NCBI GenBank assembly: GCA_964530235.1
Contig: CAZGYB010000001.1
Coordinates: forward strand, 124,001-188,000
Source of the DNA: UM-FILTER-33-9 sp964530235
Lineage (GTDB): Bacteria; Patescibacteriota; Microgenomatia; UBA1406; GWC2-37-13
Reading direction: 5' to 3'
DNA length: 64,000 nt
Made by a program: the position numbers and the translations under genes. The notes beneath the pieces were generated by a model. The model was not told the origin of the DNA, ran no database searches, and was given only the letters and a program-made list of their open reading frames with translations. Below are positions 48,794 through 55,269 of this stretch, piece by piece. The first letter of the stretch is position 1. Each line of letters begins with the position of its first letter.

Positions 48794-49600
48794 TTATAAA
48801 TGGAAGAGTTTCTTACTGTTTTGGAGAGTGGTTTGACCTATCGTTTCATCTCGTTCATTTTTCAAACGAGCAATTTTTTCAATAATCAGCGGAATGTTTT
48901 TCGGCTCGTTCGGGTACAATTTTTGAGACCGAAGCGGTTCGGGCAATAAATACGGCGCATCTGTTTCAACAACAAGCATTGAAAGAGGCACGTGCTGAAT
49001 AAATGAAGCTTTTGCACTATCATAGGTCACATCCCCGTCTACCCCGATGAAAATGCCGTATTTTTGGGCAAATTCAAGCAGTTCCGAGTCGGACTCACAG
49101 CAGTGGAAAACAGTTCTTCCCCGCAGTTTTTCATCCCAGTTCTCAACAAGTAGCGGAAGCAGGTCGGTTTTTGCCTCTCGGTTATGTAATATAAGGCTTT
49201 TATCATATATCAAAGCAAGTTGTATTTGTTCAACAAGCATCTGTTTCTGCGTCTCAATAAAAGTAGCATTAATAGTATATGCTTGATACTTGGTTTTTGT
49301 ATATTGATGCTTGTCCAACCCAACCTCGCCAACCGCAACAACCTTCTTATGTTTTAGTAACTCTTCAATGTTTTGCATTTCGCGTTTCAGGTTAAACGAT
49401 GTTGCATGGTGCGGATGAATCCCGACTGCAGAATACACTTCCTCATACTGCTCGGCAATTCGAACGGACTCCTCAGAAGTTTCCTGATCAGTACCGGGAA
49501 CAATAATACCGGTTACCTCGGCCTCTTTGGCACGCGCCACAACATCCGTCACATTGTTTTTAAACCGTGTGAAGTTGAGATGACAGTGGGTGTCAAACAT
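48794..49600 (-). CDS. tatD: TatD-family metal-dependent hydrolase (DNase)
   Basis: A TIM-barrel metallohydrolase with 3'-exonuclease activity in studied members. Metal ligands: FDTHCHL (H-x-H) at the N-terminus, the catalytic Glu in VGEVGLD, LHNREA, VFHCCES and the Asp in VVETDAPYLLPEP. 268 residues, typical. It is not linked to tatABC here. It lies upstream of the methyltransferase on the same strand, separated by 88 bp. Confidence 0.92.
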   Translation of the reverse strand: MFDTHCHLNFTRFKNNVTDVVARAKEAEVTGIIVPGTDQETSEESVRIAEQYEEVYSAVGIHPHHATSFNLKREMQNIEELLKHKKVVAVGEVGLDKHQYTKTKYQAYTINATFIETQKQMLVEQIQLALIYDKSLILHNREAKTDLLPLLVENWDEKLRGRTVFHCCESDSELLEFAQKYGIFIGVDGDVTYDSAKASFIQHVPLSMLVVETDAPYLLPEPLRSQKLYPNEPKNIPLIIEKIARLKNERDETIGQTTLQNSKKLFHL

Positions 49601-49603
49601 ATT

Positions 49604-49650
49604 ATTAGTTTACCGTTTTCAGTTGATAGTTTTTTAGTTATTTTGCGTAA
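49604..49650 (-). repeat. degenerate 7-bp-period tract upstream of tatD
   Basis: TTTACCG, TTTTCAG, TTGATAG, TTTTTTA, GTTATTT words in the short gap between RNase H and tatD. Confidence 0.4.
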
Positions 49651-49655
49651 GACGT

Positions 49656-50066
49656 TTAGGAATGAAAGCTATTGTTTACCAGCGCGTCAGCAACGGTGTT
49701 TTTTTCCCGCGGGATGTAGGTGTAGCTTACCGGAAGACCGACTTCCTGTTCAAGAATCCGGATTTTCATAATAAATTCGCGGATTCCCGCATGTTTGACT
49801 TTAAATAATCCGTTCAACTGATTCACCACCAGGCTCGAATCACAGTAAAACTGGATTTTTTTTATACCTTTAACTGCTACCTTTTGACTTTTGACTTCTT
49901 CAAATGCTCGTATCACCGCCGTATATTCAGCTTCATTATTGGTTGCAACACCGAGATCTTCACGATATGTATGAATAATTTTCCCATCTGTGTAGTAGGC
50001 AATACCAACTGCTGCAGGGCCCGGATTGCCCTTTGATCCCCCGTCTGTGTAAATTTTAAGAATCAT
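49656..50066 (-). CDS. ribonuclease HI-like protein
   Basis: Degrades RNA in RNA-DNA hybrids. The four acidic metal ligands can be placed: IYTDGGSKGNPG (Asp), TNNEAEYTAVI (Glu), FYCDSSLVVNQLNG (Asp) and the late Asp in NTVADALVN. About 136 residues, matching the RNase HI family that lacks the basic handle. A heptamer tract contributes EEVKSQKVAVKGIKK in the loop before the CDSS strand. ATG 50066 gives the usual N-terminus; the six codons upstream are not conserved. TACACT eight bases before the start suggests a leaderless mRNA. Confidence 0.88.
   Translation of the reverse strand: MILKIYTDGGSKGNPGPAAVGIAYYTDGKIIHTYREDLGVATNNEAEYTAVIRAFEEVKSQKVAVKGIKKIQFYCDSSLVVNQLNGLFKVKHAGIREFIMKIRILEQEVGLPVSYTYIPREKNTVADALVNNSFHS
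49866..49905 (-). repeat. degenerate 7-bp-period tract in the RNase H gene
   Basis: TTTTGAC TTTTGAC-type words with neighbouring TTTAACT, encoding EVKSQKVAVKG in frame. Confidence 0.5.
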
Positions 50067-50109
50067 ATCTAATAAGTGTACCAAATGAGAGATATTGAAG
50101 TTGGCTTTA

Positions 50110-50673
50110 TTATCTTCGAGTATAAGGTGGTAAGCCTGTTTGCCACTGTCTAGCTTGCTGAGCTAAAAGAGATCTTTCTCCAGAAGTTTGAATTAATCGA
50201 CCAGGTCTTTCTTGACCCTGTATAGATCCTTCTCGATTTGTTGAATCATCTCCACCGAGTTGAGATAAAAGTAACAAACCAAGTCTCAGTTCACCATTAA
50301 GGCCTAAATCTGTGATAAGATTGGCTGCTTTTGGTCCCCAAAGATCATAATTTGCCATAAGATCACGGGCTAATTGACTTTTTCTAGTCACTTTGTCACG
50401 AGCTACTCTTAATATGGCTGTTTGGTCTTTATCAAATCCAGCTGCACGTGTGAAATAACAACAACAGTCGTCGACACATGGTTCACCTGTCGAGTCGGCT
50501 GCACAACCAGTACCATCAGAAGTGCTATGAGCACCTTTTCCGCACTCCCCATGGCATAAATTCTTTGAAGATTCAGGAGGAGTATTAAATGTACCTTCTG
50601 CATTCAAGTAAGTATGAACCCCCCCCAAAGCAATAACTAACATCGCCGTAGAAATCAAGTTTCGCGCTTTCAT
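50110..50673 (-). CDS. secreted Cys-rich hypothetical protein
   Basis: 187 residues. An N-terminal signal peptide (MKARNLISTAMLVIALGGVHTYLNA) precedes a Cys-rich segment with eight Cys within about 35 residues (LCHGECG, GTGCAAD, EPCVDDCCCYF), likely disulfide- or metal-bonded. The C-terminal half is helical with Gln/Arg-rich tail. No family recognised. TATAAT lies seven bases before the ATG. Confidence 0.6.
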   Translation of the reverse strand: MKARNLISTAMLVIALGGVHTYLNAEGTFNTPPESSKNLCHGECGKGAHSTSDGTGCAADSTGEPCVDDCCCYFTRAAGFDKDQTAILRVARDKVTRKSQLARDLMANYDLWGPKAANLITDLGLNGELRLGLLLLSQLGGDDSTNREGSIQGQERPGRLIQTSGERSLLAQQARQWQTGLPPYTRR

Positions 50674-50680
50674 ATGATCT

Positions 50681-50686
50681 ATTATA
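50681..50686 (-). promoter_or_regulatory. -10 box of the Cys-rich secreted protein gene (leaderless)
   Basis: TATAAT on the minus strand, seven bases upstream of the ATG at 50673. Confidence 0.5.
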
Positions 50687-50732
50687 CCATACTAATTTCT
50701 ATAATCAATATGTATATTGTATGTATAATTGA

Positions 50733-50948
50733 CTATTGAGGAAGAAGTTTTTCTGCGTTAGGAAAACGAGTGGCAAGCGTGTTTATAACTCTATAATAGA
50801 CTAAAGCCAGTAGACCGGGGTGTCTTGAACTATACTCAGCTTCTTTCTGTTCTCTAACGTGCGCAGCGTTTTTTTCTAATTGAGCTTTGCGAAGTTCATG
50901 CATTATCGAATAACCAGATAAAGTGTGATGTTCCCTTCTTATGTACAT
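50733..50948 (-). CDS. hypothetical small basic protein
   Basis: 71 residues, not recognised. A charged, helical N-terminal half (HELRKAQLEKNAAHVREQKEAEY) is followed by a more hydrophobic segment (HPGLLALVYYRVINTLATRF). No Cys, no signal peptide. A TATAAT box nine bases before the ATG supports its reality. Confidence 0.45.
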   Translation of the reverse strand: MYIRREHHTLSGYSIMHELRKAQLEKNAAHVREQKEAEYSSRHPGLLALVYYRVINTLATRFPNAEKLLPQ

Positions 50949-50957
50949 AAGAATTTT

Positions 50958-50963
50958 ATTATA
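50958..50963 (-). promoter_or_regulatory. -10 box of the 71-residue gene (leaderless)
   Basis: TATAAT on the minus strand, nine bases before the ATG at 50948, in the gap after the htrA-like gene. Confidence 0.45.
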
Positions 50964-50983
50964 CTACAAAATTGTTCTTAATA

Positions 50984-52144
50984 TTACTCAAATGCCTCGA
51001 GGGTTACGTTGAGCTCTTTATTGTCCCCGTTTCTCCACAGTTTTACGCTCACCGATTCACCTACTCTTCGTTCGCTTATCAACACATTCAGTTCCTGTTT
51101 TCCACCACTTCGCACTTTGACTCCGGCAAACTCAGTAATAATATCCTCATCTTTTATTCCGGCCTTTTCGGCTGGAGAGCCTTCAATAACCTGTTGCACA
51201 AACGCACCTTCAACCAACTCGTTTGCAATGGCGGTTTTCCGGTCAACCATCTGGTACCGGACCCCAAGATACGGCCGGTCAAAGCTCCCGCCCCGCTTGT
51301 TAAATACATCTATTAAATCTTTGACAATATTAACCGGAATCGCAAACCCGATATTCTGTCCTTCAGAGGCTATTGCAGCATTTACTCCAATAACCTGGCC
51401 TTTCGAGTTAAGAAGCGGGCCTCCTGAATTCCCCGGGCTGATTGCTGCATCGGTCTGAATCACGTTATCAAGCTTTTCTACTGCGCCTTCAAACGGCGAC
51501 CCTGCAGTGATTCCTCGGCCCAATCCCGAAATAATGCCAGTTGTCACTGTATTCGGAAATTCGCCGAGAGGCGTCCCGATTGCAATTGCCATCTGGCCGA
51601 GTTTCAACGCAGAAGAATCGCCAAGCGGAAGCGCTTTCAAACCAGCGGCATTGATTTTCAAAATGGCTAAATCGTTTAATGGATCCCGGTATATTTTTTC
51701 AACATCGTATTTTTTTTCATTTGTCGTCAATACCTTATACGATGCCTCAGTATCGGCAACAACATGTTTATTGGTAATAATCAAACCATCCGAGGAGATA
51801 ATAAACCCGCTTCCGATATTTTGATCGATATTCCGCTTCTGACCAGGAATCTGCTGAAATCCGAAGAACGGATTAAACGGGTCAATCTGCAGAAATCCGC
51901 TTTCCTGCGTTGTCTTCATAATGCCAATTGTCACCACAGACGGAAGCGAATCCGCAACAACCTTCGTAACAACCGATTCTTCATATACGACATTCTGTTG
52001 TTCAATTTTGCCCGTTACCGTACTTTTGTTTCCCCATGGCCATTTGAAGTACTGATTGAAATTAAACTGAGGAAACAGATGATAGGTCTGACCAACCGAA
52101 AGAACCAAAACAGTAAGTGCAATAAGAATCAGCAATCGTTTCAT
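50984..52144 (-). CDS. HtrA/DegP-type serine protease with PDZ domain
   Basis: Extracytoplasmic protein quality control. A membrane anchor at about 5-20 (LILIALTVLVLSVG) is followed by a trypsin-like domain with catalytic His in IITNKHVV, Asp in NDLAILKI and Ser in PGNSGGPLL. A single C-terminal PDZ domain follows (GAFVQQVIEGSPAEKAGIKDEDIITEFAGVKV). 386 residues, one PDZ, as in DegS/HtrA of Gram-positives. It is the third gene of an operon with ctpA and the gene at 53432-54151. Confidence 0.94.
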   Translation of the reverse strand: MKRLLILIALTVLVLSVGQTYHLFPQFNFNQYFKWPWGNKSTVTGKIEQQNVVYEESVVTKVVADSLPSVVTIGIMKTTQESGFLQIDPFNPFFGFQQIPGQKRNIDQNIGSGFIISSDGLIITNKHVVADTEASYKVLTTNEKKYDVEKIYRDPLNDLAILKINAAGLKALPLGDSSALKLGQMAIAIGTPLGEFPNTVTTGIISGLGRGITAGSPFEGAVEKLDNVIQTDAAISPGNSGGPLLNSKGQVIGVNAAIASEGQNIGFAIPVNIVKDLIDVFNKRGGSFDRPYLGVRYQMVDRKTAIANELVEGAFVQQVIEGSPAEKAGIKDEDIITEFAGVKVRSGGKQELNVLISERRVGESVSVKLWRNGDNKELNVTLEAFE

Positions 52145-52157
52145 AGAAATAGAGTTT

Positions 52158-53435
52158 TTATTTTAAGACTTCCTCTATTGCTTTGTCAAGCTGTGCGTCA
52201 AGATCTCGCGTCTGTGTATTGCCTTCGGGGATTTTGTTTTCAACCGGAACCTGCGGTTCAATTCCTTTATGGTTGATCCAGTCTCCATTGGGAAGAATCC
52301 ATTTTGCAATCGTCACATGGAGTCCCGCCCCGTCCCGCAGATCAAGCGCTTCCTGCACCGAACCTTTTCCAAATGTCTTCTCACCGACAAGTACTGCGCG
52401 TTTGTGGTCGCGGAGTGCTCCGCTTAAAATTTCTGATGCAGAGGCAGATCCTTTGTCAACCAGAACAACAAGCGGAATATCAAGCAGGTTTCCGGTACGC
52501 ATGACCGTATAGTTTTTGTTTTCAAGGCTTTTCGATTCCTGTTTGACTACAAGTTTCCCTTTCGGCAGAAACTCGCCGGCAAGATATACCGAACTTTCAA
52601 GATATCCGCCCGGATTTGCGCGAAGATCCAAAACCATTCCCTTGATCTGTTTTGCATCCCAAGCTCGCTTAATATCCGCCACCTTAACCTCCCACTCATC
52701 GACCGTATTCTCACCGAACTGGTTAAGCTTTAAATACGCAATTGCTCCGCAGTTTGCCTTGCAAGTGCTTATCTTTTCATTCAACGTAAGTTCCACAGAC
52801 TCAACCCTGATCACATCCCGAACCACTTCAACCGGTATTTCCTTACCGTCACGCTCCAACACAAGCTTCACTTTTGTTCCTTTTTCACCGCGGATTTTGG
52901 AAACCGCCTGAGGAAGTGTCCAGTTTTTGGTGGATTCGTCATTTACTTTGTTGATAAAATCTCCCGCCAGAATTCCCGCTTTCATGGCAGGTGATTCTTT
53001 GAGTGGCGCGACAACCACAATCCGGTTGAGCTTGAGCCCAAGCTGAGCGCCAATCCCTTCAAATCTGCCTCCCAGATCGTCTTTTGACTGCTTATTCTCA
53101 TCAGGTGTGAGAAAAAAGGTATACGGATCCTCAAGCGAGGCAACCATTCCTTTAATAGCGCCAAAAAACATCTTTTTCGGATCAACCTTTTTCTGATCTA
53201 CATATTTTTGTTCCAGCTTATCCCAGGTATCCCAGAATAAAGTAAAATCAATATTTTTTATCTGCTCCTGTCGAGTTTGGTTTTTCGGTCTGCTGTTTAA
53301 TACATTGTAATCTGACCGCTCTATTTTCGATGATGCGGTGATATACTCGCCCACCTTGTATCCCGAGCCGAATAGAAGTACAGCGGTAGAAAGAATCAAC
53401 AGTATATTGGTGATTTTTTTCGGGTTGAATATCAT
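52158..53435 (-). CDS. C-terminal processing peptidase (S41, CtpA-like)
   Basis: A PDZ-containing serine protease that trims C-termini outside the membrane. N-terminal helix at about 9-25, PDZ domain around 105-190 (GIGAQLGLKLNRIVVVAPLKESPAMKAGI), then the S41 core with catalytic Ser in DKGSASASEILSGAL and Lys in VGEKTFGKGSVQ. 425 residues, normal. A pair of Cys (STCKANCG) may form a disulfide. The start overlaps the upstream stop (ATGA) and htrA follows 13 bp later, so the two proteases are coexpressed. Confidence 0.94.
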   Translation of the reverse strand: MIFNPKKITNILLILSTAVLLFGSGYKVGEYITASSKIERSDYNVLNSRPKNQTRQEQIKNIDFTLFWDTWDKLEQKYVDQKKVDPKKMFFGAIKGMVASLEDPYTFFLTPDENKQSKDDLGGRFEGIGAQLGLKLNRIVVVAPLKESPAMKAGILAGDFINKVNDESTKNWTLPQAVSKIRGEKGTKVKLVLERDGKEIPVEVVRDVIRVESVELTLNEKISTCKANCGAIAYLKLNQFGENTVDEWEVKVADIKRAWDAKQIKGMVLDLRANPGGYLESSVYLAGEFLPKGKLVVKQESKSLENKNYTVMRTGNLLDIPLVVLVDKGSASASEILSGALRDHKRAVLVGEKTFGKGSVQEALDLRDGAGLHVTIAKWILPNGDWINHKGIEPQVPVENKIPEGNTQTRDLDAQLDKAIEEVLK

Positions 53436-54151
53436 GGGGAGTAAAAATATATTGTACTACGCCGTTTATTCGTTACGCAATAGGGAAAATTTCCATCAAT
53501 GACAGCCTCCCAGTCTTTTATCTCCGCTATCTTTGCAAAGGGAATAGTGCTGGGTTCCGGCAGAGAGTGAAGCGACACAATGCCAACTGCACCTAGTGCT
53601 TCAACTTTCCGCTGATCGTAGCTAACAAGAGACCTGCAACAGAATACATTCCCCTGTACATCTTCTTCGGTTAAGTTCTGATTGTTATTTTTTTGGAAAA
53701 AGGTTTTTCCGCCGAAATCCTGGGAAATCTGTTTCGATTCATACTCTTTTCCTTTTTTAACTTTCACATGAATTTCTCTTTTTTCTAATTCAGCTACTTC
53801 GCCGGCAAAATATGCGCGCTGTTCCTTCTCCGCCTCACCCGATACCTCAAGGAGGATAATACCTTCAATATGATCTATTTCTTTAATAACACCCGCAAAC
53901 TCGCTTGCATATTTTTTTGAGGAAAGTAACGATTTTTTTTCCGCGATTATTTCGTCTTTTACAATACTATCGCCAACATTTTTCTTCAGATGCCGGAAAA
54001 TATATCTGGGTTGAATGGAAATAAGTTCCGCAATGGCAATACGCACCTCTTCCTGTTCGTGTCCTTTGACAAACAGATCTCCTATTGAAACGGTTTGACC
54101 AACTTTCAGAACCGGCTTTCCGGTATCGGGCAACGATATGGTAATCAGCAT
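53432..54151 (-). CDS. protein with lipoyl/barrel-sandwich-like domain, unknown function
   Basis: About 239 residues. The first 120 have the look of a barrel-sandwich hybrid or RnfC-like N-terminal domain (KVGQTVSIGDLFVKG, NVGDSIVKDEIIAEKKSL, FAGVIKEIDHIEGIILLEV), followed by a charged linker. The last 80 residues have a CC pair (GNVFCCRSLVSYDQ) and a PYC segment, plus a domain with alternating strands (LGAVGIVSLHSLPEP). No lysine attachment motif is evident, so a scaffold role is more likely than biotin/lipoyl carriage. First gene of the protease operon; TATAAT lies six bases before the ATG. Confidence 0.6.
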   Translation of the reverse strand: MLITISLPDTGKPVLKVGQTVSIGDLFVKGHEQEEVRIAIAELISIQPRYIFRHLKKNVGDSIVKDEIIAEKKSLLSSKKYASEFAGVIKEIDHIEGIILLEVSGEAEKEQRAYFAGEVAELEKREIHVKVKKGKEYESKQISQDFGGKTFFQKNNNQNLTEEDVQGNVFCCRSLVSYDQRKVEALGAVGIVSLHSLPEPSTIPFAKIAEIKDWEAVIDGNFPYCVTNKRRSTIYFYSP

Positions 54152-54157
54152 ACTTTT

Positions 54158-54163
54158 ATTATA
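54158..54163 (-). promoter_or_regulatory. -10 box of the ctpA-htrA operon (leaderless)
   Basis: TATAAT on the minus strand, six bases before the ATG at 54151. It separates the protease operon from the ribosomal genes upstream. Confidence 0.55.
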
Positions 54164-54195
54164 CAAAAAAATACATGCGCTGAAGTGAAACGAAG

Positions 54196-54408
54196 TTACC
54201 GAATTCCCTGATATGCAACATAGGGAAGAAGACCGAGAAAACGAGCATATTTCAACTGCTTGGTGAGTTTACGTTGGTGACGCGCACAGACATATGACCG
54301 TTCTCTTCCGACAATTTTCTTGCGCGGAGACAGGAACTTCTCCAGATTGGCAACGTCTTTATAGCTTGGTTCGGATTTATATTCGCAAAAAAAACATTTT
54401 GTTTTCAT
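54196..54408 (-). CDS. rpsR: 30S ribosomal protein S18
   Basis: 70 residues. The zinc-binding variant: CFFCEYKSEPSY near the start and C-x2-H in YVCARHQRK, with the S18 core FLSPRKKIVGRERS and KQLKYARFLGLLPYVA. It forms a complex with S6 on the small subunit. Third gene of rpsF-ssb-rpsR, the standard bacterial order. Confidence 0.96.
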   Translation of the reverse strand: MKTKCFFCEYKSEPSYKDVANLEKFLSPRKKIVGRERSYVCARHQRKLTKQLKYARFLGLLPYVAYQGIR

Positions 54409-54449
54409 ATTGTTTTAGCTTAGGATTTAGAATTGAGTGTTTATAATTT

Positions 54450-54953
54450 CTAGAAAGGTATATCCTCAGGATTCACGATTTCATCCTGATCCTCCCGTTC
54501 CGAGGATTTTTCTTTCACGGTTGTTTTTGTGGGTTCTTCAGTCTGCTCAAGAAGCGATTCATCCGGTTTTTTTACCGGCTCATTCATCGCTCCTCCCTCA
54601 GCTTCTCCCATTCTCCTTCCATCCCCAAACACGATGAAATCATCAAGAACGATTTCGGTAATGCTTCTTTGCAATCCGTCCTTTCCAACAAAACTACGGT
54701 AGGTAATTCTTCCCTCAACATAAACTTTCCGGCCCTTCGCCAAAAGCTTCCCGCACAGTTCTGCAAGCTTCTGCCAGGCAACAAGCCGGTGATACTGGGT
54801 ATCTTCTTTTGTTTGACCATCCGCAGTTGTCCAACTTCGGTTTGTTGCGATACCAAAAGTACAAACCGCTGTTCCTGCAGGAGTATATTTGAGTTCGGGG
54901 TCACGAGTCAGATTTCCGATAAGGATAACTCTATTCATTGATCTGCTTGACAT
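54450..54953 (-). CDS. ssb: single-stranded DNA-binding protein
   Basis: OB-fold protein (SRSMNRVILIGNLTRDPELKYTPAGTAVCTFGIATNRSW...) of 167 residues. It has the acidic tail ending EDIPF, which recruits repair and replication partners. Lies between rpsF and rpsR, 9 bp after the former, the classical arrangement. Confidence 0.96.
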   Translation of the reverse strand: MSSRSMNRVILIGNLTRDPELKYTPAGTAVCTFGIATNRSWTTADGQTKEDTQYHRLVAWQKLAELCGKLLAKGRKVYVEGRITYRSFVGKDGLQRSITEIVLDDFIVFGDGRRMGEAEGGAMNEPVKKPDESLLEQTEEPTKTTVKEKSSEREDQDEIVNPEDIPF

Positions 54954-54962
54954 AAGCCTGCA

Positions 54963-55226
54963 TTATTCTTCAACTGCTAACAGCAAATACCGGTTTAGGT
55001 TTTCATTATAATTCAACCGCTTTTTAAGCTCTAAAACATTCTTTTTTTCCGTCTCGATAAGCCAGTGGAAAAACAGAGCTGTCCTTTTTTTGGCAATCGG
55101 ATAGGCAAGTGTTTTTTTGCCCCATGAATCTTCTTTTACTATCTGTACCGAAAGAGATTGCAACAGTTCTTTGATTATTTTTGTTTCCGCTTCATCCTGG
55201 AGAAGAAACGTCAGTTCATATTTCAT
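54963..55226 (-). CDS. rpsF: 30S ribosomal protein S6
   Basis: 87 residues, slightly short for S6 (usually about 95-130) but with the fold's strands: KYELTFLLQDEAETK, WGKKTLAYPIAKKRTALFFHWLIET and KRLNYNENLNRYLLLA. First gene of the rpsF-ssb-rpsR operon. TATTAT lies seven bases before its ATG on the minus strand. Confidence 0.93.
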   Translation of the reverse strand: MKYELTFLLQDEAETKIIKELLQSLSVQIVKEDSWGKKTLAYPIAKKRTALFFHWLIETEKKNVLELKKRLNYNENLNRYLLLAVEE

Positions 55227-55233
55227 TCAGTAT

Positions 55234-55239
55234 ATAATA
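55234..55239 (-). promoter_or_regulatory. -10 box of rpsF operon, overlapping a divergent TATAAT
   Basis: TATTAT on the minus strand, seven bases before the rpsF ATG. The same bases read TATAAT (55233-55238) on the plus strand, toward the membrane glycosyltransferase starting at 55270. One AT-rich patch may serve both directions. Confidence 0.4.
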
Positions 55240-55269
55240 CTAGTGACAGGCTAAAAAAGCAAGAGAAAT